A stretch of DNA of 64,000 bases, taken from assembly GCA_026708545.1 (NCBI GenBank), contig JAPOUT010000109.1, forward strand, positions 86,522-150,521, given 5' to 3'. Positions 35,970 through 47,568 of this stretch are shown here, piece after piece; position 1 is the stretch's first letter; every line of letters starts with the position of its first letter. The stretch is from Hyphomicrobiales bacterium. GTDB taxonomy: Bacteria; Pseudomonadota; Alphaproteobacteria; JAPOUT01. A program made the position numbers and the translations under genes. The notes beneath the pieces were generated by a model that was not told where the DNA came from, ran no database searches, and worked only from the letters and a program-made list of their open reading frames with translations.

Positions 35970-36736
35970 GCCTCTACCGCGAAACCATGGAAAACCGATT
36001 GTTACTCGGTGTTCCTGCGAAGGGACGAATCTTCGAGGCAACGAATGCGTTCTTGCGCGAGGCGGGCGTTCCAATTGTTGAACAGACAGGGCGCGGATAT
36101 TTTGGTCATTTAGATGGTTTTCCCGAAGTTGCGGTCGCTTTTCTCCCCGCAGGTGAAATCGCACTTGCTTTGGGGCGCGGCGACCTGCATCTCGGCATTA
36201 GCGGCAAAGATTTGCTGCACGAGAACATCGAATCGCCTGAGGAAACATTGGCGTTGATCGAGGATTTGGGATTCTCGCGTGCAGACCTATGCGTTGGTGT
36301 TCCGAAGAGTTGGATAGATGTTGAAGATATGGACGACCTGGATGACGTTGCCCGTGATTTTTATGCCAGACATCGCCGATTGCTTCGGGTGGCGACGAAG
36401 TATCCGCGCTTGACCCGGCAGATTTTTAGCGAGCACGGCGTCGATATGTATCGCATTGTTGCGAGCCTTGGAGCAACGGAAGGAGCACCTCGCGCCGGCA
36501 TTGCCGAAGTCATCGTCGATATCACTTCGACAGGTGCAACTTTGAAATCCAACGGACTTAAGCGGCTGGGAGATGTTTACTGGGCCAGCCAGGCGCAGTT
36601 GGCCGCCTCAAAGAGAGCTGTCTGGAACGGAGGGATTTTGAAAATAACGAAGCGGCCATTGGAGAAAATCGCGGCACGCCTCTCTAGTGACGGCACGGCG
36701 TGGTGGAACAGTTTAAATCAAAATATTAATGGGTGA
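35966..36736 (+). CDS. hisG: ATP phosphoribosyltransferase, short HisZ-dependent form
   Basis: 256 aa. First step of histidine synthesis: ATP plus PRPP to phosphoribosyl-ATP. The N-terminal LLGVPAKGRIFEATNAFLREAG and the later GATEGAPRAGIAEVIVDITSTGATLKSNGL (PRPP-binding region, residues about 170-200) are typical. There is no C-terminal regulatory domain, consistent with the adjacent hisZ. Last gene of hisS-hisZ-hisG. hisN is 13 kb away. Confidence 0.95.
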   Translation: MSLYRETMENRLLLGVPAKGRIFEATNAFLREAGVPIVEQTGRGYFGHLDGFPEVAVAFLPAGEIALALGRGDLHLGISGKDLLHENIESPEETLALIEDLGFSRADLCVGVPKSWIDVEDMDDLDDVARDFYARHRRLLRVATKYPRLTRQIFSEHGVDMYRIVASLGATEGAPRAGIAEVIVDITSTGATLKSNGLKRLGDVYWASQAQLAASKRAVWNGGILKITKRPLEKIAARLSSDGTAWWNSLNQNING

Positions 36737-36811
36737 CTTTCTCTTTTTCATTTGCATTTTCATCAATATGCTGTATGGTCCGTACATTAGCACCAACGGA
36801 GGAGCAAACAC

Positions 36812-37132
36812 ATGGACGGCATGGAAGAGCGTAAAAAAGCGGCAGAGACAAAATTTCGCCACGATAAGGAAATGGAATTCAAGTCCGAAGCGCGCCGGAA
36901 TAAATTGCTTGGCCGCTGGGCGGCGGAGTTAATGGGGCTTTCGCAATCCGAAACCGCCGAGTATATCCGAGAAGTCATTGAGGCTGATTTTGAAGAGGCC
37001 GGCGATGAAGATGTGTTCCGCAAACTCCGCGCTGATTTCGATGCGCGGGGAATCGAGCAGTCGGACCACCAAATTCGACGTGCCATGGCGGAATGCATGG
37101 AAGAAGCGCGGCGCCAGATTGCTAGCGAGTGA
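36812..37132 (+). CDS. F1-ATPase inhibitor zeta subunit (DUF1476)
   Basis: 106 aa, family length. Alphaproteobacterial zeta protein that blocks ATP hydrolysis by F1. KFRHDKEMEFKSEARRNKLLGRWAAELMG and EVIEADFEEAGDEDVFRKL match the Paracoccus zeta family closely. GGAGG is 8 nt upstream of the ATG. A possible promoter TTGCAT-N16-TATGGT lies between hisG and this gene. Its stop is 8 nt from the convergent purB stop. Confidence 0.92.
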   Translation: MDGMEERKKAAETKFRHDKEMEFKSEARRNKLLGRWAAELMGLSQSETAEYIREVIEADFEEAGDEDVFRKLRADFDARGIEQSDHQIRRAMAECMEEARRQIASE

Positions 37133-37140
37133 TCTTCACC

Positions 37141-38433
37141 TTATTTGCCGAAGACCCGATCGAACAAAACGTCCACTCGGCGCGTGAACCAATTCGGGTC
37201 GAATAAGGAATCCAACTCGTCCCCGATTAACCCGGTAACATGACTGTCGCTTCGTAAACGTTCAAGAAGGTTGCCACCGCCCTCCCAAACCGCCATCGCG
37301 TGACTCTGCACCAAACGGTAGGCATCCTCTCGCGACATCCCCTTCCCCACCAAAGCAAGCAATACACGCTGCGAATACACCAAACCAGCAAGACAATCCA
37401 TGTTTTGCGCCATCTTCTCCGAGTAAACCACCAGGCCATCAAGAACATCGCCGAGGCGTGCAAGAGCGAAATCCAAGGCGATTGTCGCATCAGGAGCAAT
37501 CACGCGCTCGACACTTGAGTGCGAAATGTCGCGCTCGTGCCACAAGGCAATGTTCTCCATTGCCGGTGCCACCATCGAGCGAACCAGCCGCGCCAGACCC
37601 GTAAGGTTTTCGCTCGCGACCGGGTTGCGCTTGTGCGGCATTGCTGATGATCCCTTTTGTCCGCCGGAGAAATGTTCCTCCGCCTCGCCGACCTCGCTAC
37701 GTTGCAGATGGCGAATTTCCACTGCCAGGCGCTCAATGGAACTCGCCAGAACGCCCAGAACGGCGAAATAAACAGCGTGACGGTCGCGCGCAATCACCTG
37801 CGTCGAGATAGACTCCACCGACAGGCCCATTTTCTTGGCAACATGAACTTCAATGCGGGGGTCCAGGTGCGCGAAATTTCCCATGGCCCCGGAGATGGCA
37901 CACACGGCTATTTCCTCACGTGCCGCAAGCAGACGCGCCCGATGACGCGAGAATTCCGCATACGCTTGCGCTAACTTCAACCCGAAACTCGTCGGCTCGC
38001 CGTGGATACCGTGCGAACGCCCCATACACAAAGTCGTTTTGTGTTCAAAAGCGCGACGCTTGAGTATTTCCAGCAACCTGTCAATGTCCCCAAGCAAGAG
38101 ATCGGTTGCACGGGCCAACTGTACGCTTAAGCACGTATCAAGAACGTCGCTCGAGGTCATTCCCTGATGGATAAAGCGCGCTTCCTCGCCAACGTGCTCG
38201 CCCAGATTCGTAAGGAAGGCAATGAAGTCGTGCTTAACCTCGGCTTCGATGACATCAATGCGCTCGGTGTCGAAGCCGCCACGTTTGCGAAGCGCTTCGG
38301 CTGCGGACTTCGGCGCCAAACCCAGATCGACCATTGCATCAAGGGCGTGGGTTTCAATTTCGAGGAAGATTTGGAAGCGACTTTCCGGCTCCCAAATCGC
38401 GGACATTTTCGGTCGTGAGTAGCGAGGTATCAT
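37141..38433 (-). CDS. purB: adenylosuccinate lyase
   Basis: 430 aa. Cleaves SAICAR and adenylosuccinate to fumarate plus AICAR or AMP. Family motifs: HQGMTSSDVLDT near residue 88 with catalytic-type TS, MGRSHGIHGEPTSFGLK near 135, and the fumarase/lyase signature GSSAMPHKRNP near 265. Its ATG overlaps the radC stop by 4 nt, making it the last gene of sfsA-map-radC-purB. Confidence 0.97.
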   Translation of the reverse strand: MIPRYSRPKMSAIWEPESRFQIFLEIETHALDAMVDLGLAPKSAAEALRKRGGFDTERIDVIEAEVKHDFIAFLTNLGEHVGEEARFIHQGMTSSDVLDTCLSVQLARATDLLLGDIDRLLEILKRRAFEHKTTLCMGRSHGIHGEPTSFGLKLAQAYAEFSRHRARLLAAREEIAVCAISGAMGNFAHLDPRIEVHVAKKMGLSVESISTQVIARDRHAVYFAVLGVLASSIERLAVEIRHLQRSEVGEAEEHFSGGQKGSSAMPHKRNPVASENLTGLARLVRSMVAPAMENIALWHERDISHSSVERVIAPDATIALDFALARLGDVLDGLVVYSEKMAQNMDCLAGLVYSQRVLLALVGKGMSREDAYRLVQSHAMAVWEGGGNLLERLRSDSHVTGLIGDELDSLFDPNWFTRRVDVLFDRVFGK

Positions 38434-39200
38434 ATAATTCCCAATTCTTTAAAGCTTGCATATTGTCCCTGTGAAACGACAAGATGGTCATGAATGGCGA
38501 TGCCGAGCGGTTGCGCGATAGCAATGAGGTTTCGTGTCATGTCGATATCGTTGCGTGAGGGAGACGGATCGCCGCCGGGATGATTGTGCACCAATACCAT
38601 CGCTGATGCACCTGTTTCCAACGCGCGTCTCAACACTTCGCGCGGATAAACGGGCGTGTGGTCAATGGTCCCGTGCTGGTGGATTTCTTCAGTGATAAGC
38701 TTGTCCTTGCGATCGAGAAAGAGGATATTAAGTTGCTCGATGTCGTTGTGCCCCATTTCCATGACAACATAGTCAATGACTGCACGCCATGATGATAACA
38801 CCGGACGGTCAATGACCTCCTCACGGGCCATTCGCAGACCAATGGATTTAGTGAGAGCGAATTCGTCGGTGATACGATCGATAAAGCGGTTGCAGATGCC
38901 ATTTAGGGCTTGGAGCTCGGACTCTCCCGCATTTAAAACTCCGTTGATGGTCTTAAAACGTTTGAGCAAGGTTTCCGCCATCGGTCTGACATTGCTTCCG
39001 GGAACGATACGAAACAACAAAAGCTCCAAAAGTTCATGGTCAGGAAGAGAATCAACTCGCGCGCAACGGAATCGTCGGCACAGACGCTCTCGACGTCCCG
39101 CCCGGAAAGTGTCGCCTGAAGGAAGAGAGACTTTCGTTTTTGTCTTAATCATGGTTGTTGGTTTGCTTTTCGTTTTGGTTTTGATTTTGCTGGCGGGCAT
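38430..39200 (-). CDS. radC: RadC-family JAB/MPN metalloprotein
   Basis: 256 aa. RadC homologues have an N-terminal helix-hairpin-helix (LLKRFKTINGVLNAGESELQALNG) and a C-terminal JAMM domain, here HNHPGGDPSPSRND near residue 205 with the metal His, His and Asp. The true role is unsettled; old repair assignments are not firm. The first 25 residues are an unusual Lys/Thr/Ser repeat (KTKTKSK...KTKTK), which may be untranslated or a flexible tail. A later ATG (MIKTKTK, 16 codons on) is an alternative start. Confidence 0.9.
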   Translation of the reverse strand: MPASKIKTKTKSKPTTMIKTKTKVSLPSGDTFRAGRRERLCRRFRCARVDSLPDHELLELLLFRIVPGSNVRPMAETLLKRFKTINGVLNAGESELQALNGICNRFIDRITDEFALTKSIGLRMAREEVIDRPVLSSWRAVIDYVVMEMGHNDIEQLNILFLDRKDKLITEEIHQHGTIDHTPVYPREVLRRALETGASAMVLVHNHPGGDPSPSRNDIDMTRNLIAIAQPLGIAIHDHLVVSQGQYASFKELGII

Positions 39201-39241
39201 GTATTTACTCTACGTTTTACACTGAGGAGGAGGAAGTTTTA

Positions 39242-40060
39242 TTAGTAAGGAGGGCAATCTCGTCCGGTTGGTGAACGTGTGAAGATGACAGCACCGTCGG
39301 CGCTGACGCCGATGGAATGCTCAAATTGCGCCGAGAGCGACCTATCTCTGGTAACGGCTGTCCATCCATCGTTGAGAAGTTTGACTTCGGGTTTGCCCAG
39401 GTTGATCATGGGTTCAATGGTGAAGCACATCCCTTCACGCAGGGTAATGCCTTCACCTCGCTTGCCATAATGGAGAATGTTTGGCGCATCGTGAAAAACC
39501 AAGCCGATTCCGTGACCGCAGAAGTCACGCACTATCGAGTAGCGATTTTCTTCGGCAAATGTTTGTATCGCGGCGCCTATATCTCCCAACGTTGTTCCCG
39601 GACGTACTTCCCCAATGCCGCGCATCATTGCCTCGTAAGTTATTTTGACCAATCGGGCGGCTTTGCGAGGGACATCGCCGACGTAGTACATGCGTGAGCT
39701 GTCGCCATGCCACCCGTCCTTGATGAAGGTAATATCAATATTGAGAATGTCGCCTTCGCGTAATTTTTTTGCGTTGGGGATTCCGTGGCATACAACTTGA
39801 TTAACCGACGTACATATCGATTTGGGAAAACCCCGGTAATTTAATGGCGCCGGGATGCAGCCGCGATCAAGAGCGAAACCATAGGCAAGACGGTCAAGAT
39901 GCTCGGTTGTAACACCCGGGCGCACTTCGTCTACAAGCATGTCAAGCGCCTCTGCCGCAATACTGCCGACCGCCGACATCTTTGCGAAGGCCTCGGCATC
40001 ATAGAGTTTGATTTGCCCGGTATTGACCGGAGGAGATTCGAACGCTTGCACGTATTCCAT
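39242..40060 (-). CDS. map: methionine aminopeptidase type I
   Basis: 272 aa from the ATG at 40060, with GGAGA 8 nt upstream; the track start at 40135 lies within the sfsA end. Removes initiator Met. Metal ligands are visible in LNIDITFIKDGWHGDSSRMY (Asp pair), FCGHGIGLVFHDAPNILHYG (His) and FTIEPMINLG / SAQFEHSIGVS (Glu residues). Part of sfsA-map-radC, with 14 nt between sfsA and map. Confidence 0.95.
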   Translation of the reverse strand: MEYVQAFESPPVNTGQIKLYDAEAFAKMSAVGSIAAEALDMLVDEVRPGVTTEHLDRLAYGFALDRGCIPAPLNYRGFPKSICTSVNQVVCHGIPNAKKLREGDILNIDITFIKDGWHGDSSRMYYVGDVPRKAARLVKITYEAMMRGIGEVRPGTTLGDIGAAIQTFAEENRYSIVRDFCGHGIGLVFHDAPNILHYGKRGEGITLREGMCFTIEPMINLGKPEVKLLNDGWTAVTRDRSLSAQFEHSIGVSADGAVIFTRSPTGRDCPPY

Positions 40061-40074
40061 TGCTGTGTCTCCGT

Positions 40075-40773
40075 TCAAGGAAATTCGACGGGAATTCTCT
40101 GCGAAATGCGGATGCCTGTCGTGCTCACGGAGCAATTATAGCAAAGAATCTCGACTCCCGCACGAATCCCCTCTTGCATGGCGTTAGAATATGCTGGATC
40201 AATATCGCCTGCGGGAGCGAACCTTTCACAATCTTCTCGCTGCGCCACATACAACATTACCGCTCGGTGCCCCTGCCCAGCCAAAACGGAGAGTTCTTGT
40301 AGGTGCTTGACCCCGCGTGCGGTCTTGGCATCGGGGAATTCGGCAAGACCGGATTCGCGGCTTAAGGTTACACTTTTTACCTCAACATATGTCTTCGGCT
40401 CGGTGAGGAGGAAATCAATGCGGCTTTTCTCGGAAACCCGAACCTCCCGCTCAATCTTCTCGAAGCCGTGTATTTCTTTGATGCTCCCTTCGAGCAAAGC
40501 CTCATGGACGAGATCATTGGTTTTGCCGGTATGCACTCCGATAAGGGTGCCTGTCTCGGACTCGACTATCTCCCACGACCACGGCAATTTTCGTTTTGGG
40601 TTTGAGTGGCGAGAAAGCCACACGCGCCAGCCGGGCTGTGCGAGCCCCATCATGGAACCGGGATTGGGACAATGCGCCGTAACCACACTTTCATCGGCTA
40701 AGCGAACATCGGCGAAGAAGCGCTTATAGCGACGCTCCAAGCGCGCCTGTGTCAGGGGCGGGTCAAACTTCAT
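40075..40773 (-). CDS. sfsA: SfsA family protein
   Basis: 232 aa. SfsA proteins have an N-terminal OB fold and a nuclease-like C-terminal domain; the biochemical role is poorly defined. Visible: LERRYKRFFADVRL, AHCPNPGSMMGL, RIDFLLTEPKTYVEVKSVTL (the PD-(D/E)xK-like core) and FPDAKTARGVKHLQEL. First gene of the minus-strand sfsA-map-radC-purB run, divergent from the CinA-like gene. Confidence 0.93.
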   Translation of the reverse strand: MKFDPPLTQARLERRYKRFFADVRLADESVVTAHCPNPGSMMGLAQPGWRVWLSRHSNPKRKLPWSWEIVESETGTLIGVHTGKTNDLVHEALLEGSIKEIHGFEKIEREVRVSEKSRIDFLLTEPKTYVEVKSVTLSRESGLAEFPDAKTARGVKHLQELSVLAGQGHRAVMLYVAQREDCERFAPAGDIDPAYSNAMQEGIRAGVEILCYNCSVSTTGIRISQRIPVEFP

Positions 40774-40810
40774 ATTGTCCGAGCGGCACGACGGGGTTAA
40801 AGTTACACAA

Positions 40811-41587
40811 ATGAAGCAAGCACAAGAGAAAATTGTTCGAGCTGCGGTGCTGTTGATCGGCGATGAACTGCTGAGCGGTCAAACCCAAGACAGCAACCTA
40901 GCCCATATTGCAAAGCGGTTGCAGGAATGCGGCATCCGCATTGGTGAGGCTCGCATGGTCGCCGACAACACCGACGACATTCTAACCGCATTAAATCATC
41001 TGCGCAAGCGTTATGACTATGTCCTGACAACTGGCGGCATCGGCCCTACGCACGACGATATTACCGCCGATGTTATTGCTCAAGCCTTTGGTGTGGAAAT
41101 TTCGCATAATGAGGAAGCAGTTCGACGTCTTGAGGCGCAATATACCGGTAGCAACTACGTCCTCAACGAGAGTCGCCTACGAATGGCGCGCATCCCCCAT
41201 GGGGCTCGTCTGATTGACAACCCTGTGAGCGGTGCGCCCGGATTCATGCTGGATAACGTTGTTGTGATGGCCGGAGTTCCGGAGATCATGCGGGCAATGT
41301 TGGAACATGCTGTTTCATTTTTGAAGGGTGGCACACTTGAGGAATCCCGTTCGGTTCGTGTGCATTTGGGCGAGGGAGATTTGGCTGCACCCTTGAGACA
41401 ATTACAAGAAAAGTGGAAAAATGTTCGAATAGGTTGTTATCCATCGTTTAGTGACGGAAAGCCTTCAGGCGTTCGTGTGGTTTTGCGCTCCAATGACACC
41501 ACTGCCTTGGAATCTGCTTTCAAGGCTTTGCTGGGAGTTCTGCGCGAGATGAGCGAAAATGTAGAGATTTTACAGAGGAAGGAGTAG
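40811..41587 (+). CDS. CinA-like molybdopterin-binding domain protein (no deamidase domain)
   Basis: 258 aa from the ATG at 40811; the track start is a TTG within the divergent promoter zone. MoCF_biosynth fold: AVLLIGDELLSGQTQDSNLAHIAKRL, VLTTGGIGPTHDDITADV, and GAPGFMLDNVVVMAGVPEIM. It lacks the C-terminal CinA nicotinamide-nucleotide amidase domain, like the short COG1058 proteins. These may hydrolyse ADP-ribose or be remnants of competence-damage proteins; no sure function. A tRNA-Leu follows 11 nt downstream on the same strand and may be co-transcribed. Confidence 0.82.
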   Translation: MKQAQEKIVRAAVLLIGDELLSGQTQDSNLAHIAKRLQECGIRIGEARMVADNTDDILTALNHLRKRYDYVLTTGGIGPTHDDITADVIAQAFGVEISHNEEAVRRLEAQYTGSNYVLNESRLRMARIPHGARLIDNPVSGAPGFMLDNVVVMAGVPEIMRAMLEHAVSFLKGGTLEESRSVRVHLGEGDLAAPLRQLQEKWKNVRIGCYPSFSDGKPSGVRVVLRSNDTTALESAFKALLGVLREMSENVEILQRKE

Positions 41588-41598
41588 GATTTAGACTG

Positions 41599-41683
41599 GC
41601 GGGCGTGGCGGAATGGTAGACGCTAGCGACTTAAAATCGCTTGGGCTGGTCCCGTGGGGGTTCGACTCCCCCCGCCCGCACCA
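41599..41683 (+). tRNA. tRNA-Leu (anticodon UAA)
   Basis: GCGGGCGTGGCGGAATGG... with acceptor stem GCGGGCG/CGCCCGC, anticodon arm AGCGA-CTTAAAA-TCGCT (TAA, reads UUA), a long variable arm, T-loop GGTTCGACTCC and encoded CCA at 41681-41683. It follows the CinA-like gene closely and faces nadD. Confidence 0.95.
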
Positions 41684-41774
41684 TCTCAAGGCTTTAGAGC
41701 CGGAGAGTCTAATCCCTGCAGCAGACGGTTGGCGTGATATAGTCGTACAGTGAAACTGTAGTATGAGTTCCCAT

Positions 41775-42458
41775 CTAAAGCCTCCGTCCTCTAGAAATTT
41801 CAGAACCAACCAGACCACGTAGCCGTGTAGAAGAAACTGAAAGCCTTGTGCCGGAAAGAAAACATACAGCCGGCGGCCGGGATCCTACAAGTTGATAGGC
41901 ACGCTCAGGCGGAATGATACGAAAACCTCTCCTTCCACAGTTCATTGATATCAACGAGCGTGTCCTTGGCGCAACCAGCAAAGGGAGCAGTCGAGTTAAC
42001 TCGCGCCAATCACTCCAGCGTGGCAATTCCGTTAGGATATCCGAACCCATTAATAGAACAAACTGAACATGCGAATACCTCTGCCGCAGGACTCGCACAG
42101 CATCAACCGTGTAGCGCGTCCGCAAACGTATCTCAATATCGCTCACCCAGATACATCGTAGCGGATGTCCGGCGAAGCGACGTGCGCGTTCCAGACGCTC
42201 GCGTAACGATGCACTCGGCGTGTCTTTGAGAGGGTTTTGCGGCGTAACCATCCACCAGACCCAATCCAGTCGAGCTTGCCGCATTGCACGCAAGGAAATC
42301 GCCACATGGCCTTCGTGAGCGGGATCAAAACTTCCCCCCAGCAAACCGATTCGCGCACCGGGGCGAACGTCGGGGAGATCAGGGGCGAAGTTGCCCACTC
42401 CCTCGCACCAGATATTTCCAGCCAACGAGTTGCTCCGCACCGACAGGTCCACGCGCAT
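41775..42458 (-). CDS. nadD: nicotinate-nucleotide adenylyltransferase
   Basis: About 227 aa from the ATG at 42458, which overlaps the end of proA by 80 nt; a GTG nearer the core is a fallback. Converts NaMN to NaAD. RIGLLGGSFDPAHEGHVAISL is the nucleotidyltransferase front with HxGH, QNPLKDTPSASLRERLE follows, MGSDILTELPRWSDWREL near residue 135 and the end SVSSTRLRG (the ISSTxIR motif). In many relatives rsfS comes next; here it is 14 kb away. Confidence 0.9.
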   Translation of the reverse strand: MRVDLSVRSNSLAGNIWCEGVGNFAPDLPDVRPGARIGLLGGSFDPAHEGHVAISLRAMRQARLDWVWWMVTPQNPLKDTPSASLRERLERARRFAGHPLRCIWVSDIEIRLRTRYTVDAVRVLRQRYSHVQFVLLMGSDILTELPRWSDWRELTRLLPLLVAPRTRSLISMNCGRRGFRIIPPERAYQLVGSRPPAVCFLSGTRLSVSSTRLRGLVGSEISRGRRL

Positions 42459-43671
42459 GGAACTTACCTGTTGCGATTCCGATTTCGGCTCCCATGCCGA
42501 GTTCACCACCGTCGGCAAATTGCGTTGAAGCGTTGTGGAGCAGAATGGCACTGTCGACGTTACGGAAGAATTGCGCGACCGCATCCGCATCCTCGCTGAC
42601 AATGCTTTCAGTGTGCCCGGATCCGTATGCAGCGATATGTTCGATAGCTCCCCTAACTCCATCGACAACTCCAAGCGTGATGATTTTATCGAGATATTCT
42701 TTGCTCCAATCTTCTCCGGTTGCGGCTTTTATATCGGGATAAATTTGCCGCGCACGATTGTCGCCACGGATTTCGCAACCGTGTTCACGCAGAGTTGACG
42801 CCAATGCGCTGACATACTCTTGCGCACAGGCTGAATCGACCAGGAGAGTTTCCGCGGCACCGCAGATGCCGGTGCGTCTAAGTTTTGAGTTGACAACGAT
42901 TTCGCATGCCATGTCTAAGCGTGCGGATTTATCTACATAGACATGGCAAACACCTTCGAGGTGACCGAAAACGGGAACGCGCGCCTTATCCCAAACCAAC
43001 TCGACCAGCGAGCGGCCACCGCGCGGCACGATAACGTCAATGCAACCGTCCAAACCTGCGAGCATTTCGCTAACGGACCTGCGTTCGCGGGTCGGCACCA
43101 GCGCTATCGCCGCTCTCGGGAGTCCTGCGTGCTCAAGTCCTGCAACAACGCATCGATGCAAGGCCCGGTTAGAGTGAAAACTTTCGGAACCGCCACGCAG
43201 AATGGCTCCGTTCCCGGATTTGATGCACAAGCACGCGGCATCAAGGGTGACGCCCGGACGTGACTCATAAATCATCCCGATAACTCCCAACGGTGTTGCC
43301 ATTCGCTCGATTTGTAATCCGTTGGGGCGCTCCCAAGACGCAAGCACGCGCAAGGGATCCGGCAATACAGCGATTTCTTTCAAGGCGGAAACAAAGCCTT
43401 CGAGACGTTTTTCATCGAGAGAGAGTCGGTCAAGTTTTGCCTCGCTCAACCCGGATTCCTGCGCCGCGGACATGTCTTTAATGTTGGATTCGAGGATTTC
43501 GGATACACGACCGGTAACCTCGTTCGCGATTGCGTAAATGGCCTGCGTTCGAGTCTCCCCTGATGTCAACGCCAAAGACTTTGCCGCTTCTCGTGCCTCC
43601 CGGGCTAGCATTAATAGCGAGTCTCTTGATATATCCGGCGCATTCGATTTCATCGAAGTCACATTCGCCAT
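42379..43671 (-). CDS. proA: gamma-glutamyl phosphate reductase
   Basis: 430 aa from the ATG at 43671 (AGGTGA 6 nt before it); the track uses a GTG nine bases upstream. Second step of proline synthesis, NADPH reduction of glutamyl-5-phosphate. GVIGMIYESRPGVTLDAACLCIKSGNGAILRGG near residue 125 and the catalytic Cys in SKLRRTGICGAAETLLV near 270. One base after the proB stop. Its 3' end overlaps nadD. Confidence 0.96.
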   Translation of the reverse strand: MANVTSMKSNAPDISRDSLLMLAREAREAAKSLALTSGETRTQAIYAIANEVTGRVSEILESNIKDMSAAQESGLSEAKLDRLSLDEKRLEGFVSALKEIAVLPDPLRVLASWERPNGLQIERMATPLGVIGMIYESRPGVTLDAACLCIKSGNGAILRGGSESFHSNRALHRCVVAGLEHAGLPRAAIALVPTRERRSVSEMLAGLDGCIDVIVPRGGRSLVELVWDKARVPVFGHLEGVCHVYVDKSARLDMACEIVVNSKLRRTGICGAAETLLVDSACAQEYVSALASTLREHGCEIRGDNRARQIYPDIKAATGEDWSKEYLDKIITLGVVDGVRGAIEHIAAYGSGHTESIVSEDADAVAQFFRNVDSAILLHNASTQFADGGELGMGAEIGIATGKFHARGPVGAEQLVGWKYLVRGSGQLRP

Positions 43672-43672
43672 T

Positions 43673-45825
<2,153 letters not shown>

Positions 45826-45853
45826 CTAAAGAGGGTGCAAAAGTTCAGCTCGC

Positions 45854-46117
45854 TTAGGAGCCCTCCGGCGTCGGTACAACGAAGGCTTTCGTCTTACCTT
45901 TAGATTTGCGGAAACCGACGGTCCCATCAACAAGAGCGAACAGAGTGTGATCGCGTCCCATTCCGACGTGCTCGCCCGCGTGCCACTTGGAGCCCCGCTG
46001 ACGCACGATAATCCCGCCACAAAAGATTTGCTCCCCGGCGAATTTTTTGACTCCGAGACGTCGTCCGGCAGAATCCCTTCCGTTGCGTGACGCGCCTCCT
46101 GCTTTCTTGTGTGCCAT
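45854..46117 (-). CDS. rpmA: 50S ribosomal protein L27
   Basis: 87 aa, family length. [20 protein letters not shown] is diagnostic; the N-terminal tail reaches the peptidyl-transferase centre. It is followed by obgE and sits 5 nt after rplU, the universal rplU-rpmA pair. Confidence 0.98.
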   Translation of the reverse strand: MAHKKAGGASRNGRDSAGRRLGVKKFAGEQIFCGGIIVRQRGSKWHAGEHVGMGRDHTLFALVDGTVGFRKSKGKTKAFVVPTPEGS

Positions 46118-46122
46118 TGTGG

Positions 46123-46821
46123 TTATTCCTTCTTGTCTTTGTTTTTCGCCAAGGTTTTTGCCGCCTTGACGACATCCTCGTTCTTGATGATTTTTGCAAG
46201 GGCTGGCTCTTTCTCGATCTCAGCGAGAATTGCGTCCCCGGGCCGAATAATGTCCTCGTAGTATTTGATTCCCGCCTTATGGAGCTTTTTCTCGGTTGCC
46301 TCGCCGACACCGGGAAGTTCCGTAAGTTTGTCGGGTTTTTGTTCGGGTGCCGGCGTTTTCGTTTCGGCGGCCGTTTTCTTCGTCGCCGTTGTTTTGGCAA
46401 CAGACGCTTTCGGCGCGGCTTTCGGAGTCGTTTTTGCCGCCGTCTTGGTTGCGACTTTCTTTGCAGGCCTCCCGGCAGAGAGCTCGGGGAAGAGTTCCTT
46501 GGGGGCTTCGATGCCGTCAATGCGCAACCATGTCATCTGCTGGCGATGACCGAGAGTGCGTTTATATTTTTTGCGACGCTTCTTTTTAAAGACCCTAATT
46601 TTTGGGAGTCTGTCCTGCTTGATAATTTCGGCGTGGACGCACGCATCGGCAATAAGGGGTTCGCCTGCGACCGTCACCCCTTCTGCATCTCCCGAACCGA
46701 GCATGAGAACATCGCGCAGGGCAACCTGCGCGCCGACTTCGCCGGGGAGCTTTTCAACGGCGATGGTTTGTTCCTGTTGGACGCGGTATTGTTTACCGCC
46801 GCTTTTGATGATTGCAAACAT
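46123..46821 (-). CDS. rplU: 50S ribosomal protein L21 with C-terminal HhH extension
   Basis: 232 aa, about 130 longer than plain L21. Residues 1-105 are L21 ([42 protein letters not shown]). An Ala/Lys/Thr-rich linker with repeated [11 protein letters not shown]-type units follows. Then comes a helix-hairpin-helix-like end ([20 protein letters not shown]) near 165-190. Such tails occur in many alphaproteobacterial L21 proteins; their function is not established. A consensus promoter lies between it and infC. The 416-aa ORF on the opposite strand (46087-47337) is a shadow. Confidence 0.96.
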   Translation of the reverse strand: MFAIIKSGGKQYRVQQEQTIAVEKLPGEVGAQVALRDVLMLGSGDAEGVTVAGEPLIADACVHAEIIKQDRLPKIRVFKKKRRKKYKRTLGHRQQMTWLRIDGIEAPKELFPELSAGRPAKKVATKTAAKTTPKAAPKASVAKTTATKKTAAETKTPAPEQKPDKLTELPGVGEATEKKLHKAGIKYYEDIIRPGDAILAEIEKEPALAKIIKNEDVVKAAKTLAKNKDKKE

Positions 46822-46883
46822 GCAGAACCGGTTGAAACCGCCTCACTTGATAATCTAGAGAACATTCCTTTCCCCCGCCACGG

Positions 46884-46912
46884 AGAATATAGCCTTACGG
46901 AACTCCTGTCAA
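46884..46912 (-). promoter_or_regulatory. strong promoter for rplU-rpmA-obgE, -35 box spanning the infC stop
   Basis: Minus strand TTGACA (46912-46907), a 17-nt spacer, then TATTCT (46889-46884). The -35 is a perfect consensus and contains the TGA stop codon of infC (46911-46909). Transcription would begin near 46877, leaving a leader of about 55 nt before rplU. It allows rplU expression separate from infC. Confidence 0.6.
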
Positions 46913-47457
46913 CCTACGGATTTTTTGGGTGCGAGCACCATGCTCATCTGCCAGCCCTCCATTTTGGGCTCGGCCTCGATTTTGGCGACTTCATCCACCT
47001 CTTCGCATATTCGCTCAAGAAGTTTCTCGCCGAGATGCGGGTGCGCCATTTCCCTGCCCCGGAAGCGCAGGGAAACTTTGACTTTGTCGCCCTCTTCGAG
47101 GAATCTGCGCATAGCTCTCATTTTGAACTCGTAATCGTGAACATCGATATTGGGGCGCATCTTGATCTCCTTGACCGTAATCACGCGCTGGCGCTTGCGG
47201 GCCTCGTTCGCCTTCTTTTGCTCTTGGTATTTGAATTTCCCGTAATCAAGGAGTTTGCAGACTGGAGGATCTGCGTTTGCGGATACCTCGACGAGGTCAA
47301 GTCCCTTTTCTTCAGCGAGATTGAGAGCATCGCTTAACGACATGACTCCCTCCTTCTCGCCGGTAGCGCCTATGAGCAGGATATTTTCGGCTTCGATGGC
47401 AGCATTGATGCGGGGCCCGTCTGCGGATTTGGCGGGCTCGGGTTTTGGAATATTCAT
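46909..47457 (-). CDS. infC: translation initiation factor IF-3
   Basis: 182 aa. N-domain [28 protein letters not shown], linker [19 protein letters not shown]-domain [19 protein letters not shown] and [14 protein letters not shown]. Prevents premature 50S joining and checks the start codon. It begins with a normal ATG, not the AUU that mediates autocontrol in E. coli. rpmI and rplT, the usual followers, are replaced by rplU-rpmA. Confidence 0.96.
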   Translation of the reverse strand: MNIPKPEPAKSADGPRINAAIEAENILLIGATGEKEGVMSLSDALNLAEEKGLDLVEVSANADPPVCKLLDYGKFKYQEQKKANEARKRQRVITVKEIKMRPNIDVHDYEFKMRAMRRFLEEGDKVKVSLRFRGREMAHPHLGEKLLERICEEVDEVAKIEAEPKMEGWQMSMVLAPKKSVG

Positions 47458-47568
47458 TCCGGCTTATGCGGATGCTTTTCCGATTTTGTTTCTTCCGTCA
47501 AGGATGCTTTCCTTTTTATTTTCGAAATAGTGTGCTGGATGAAAAAATTATAGCAATCGCAGGAAAAG

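Noticed and set aside
46087-47337. 416-aa plus-strand ORF antisense to rplU and infC
   Set aside because: Low-complexity Phe/Arg/Cys-rich translation caused by the Ala/Lys codons of L21 on the other strand.
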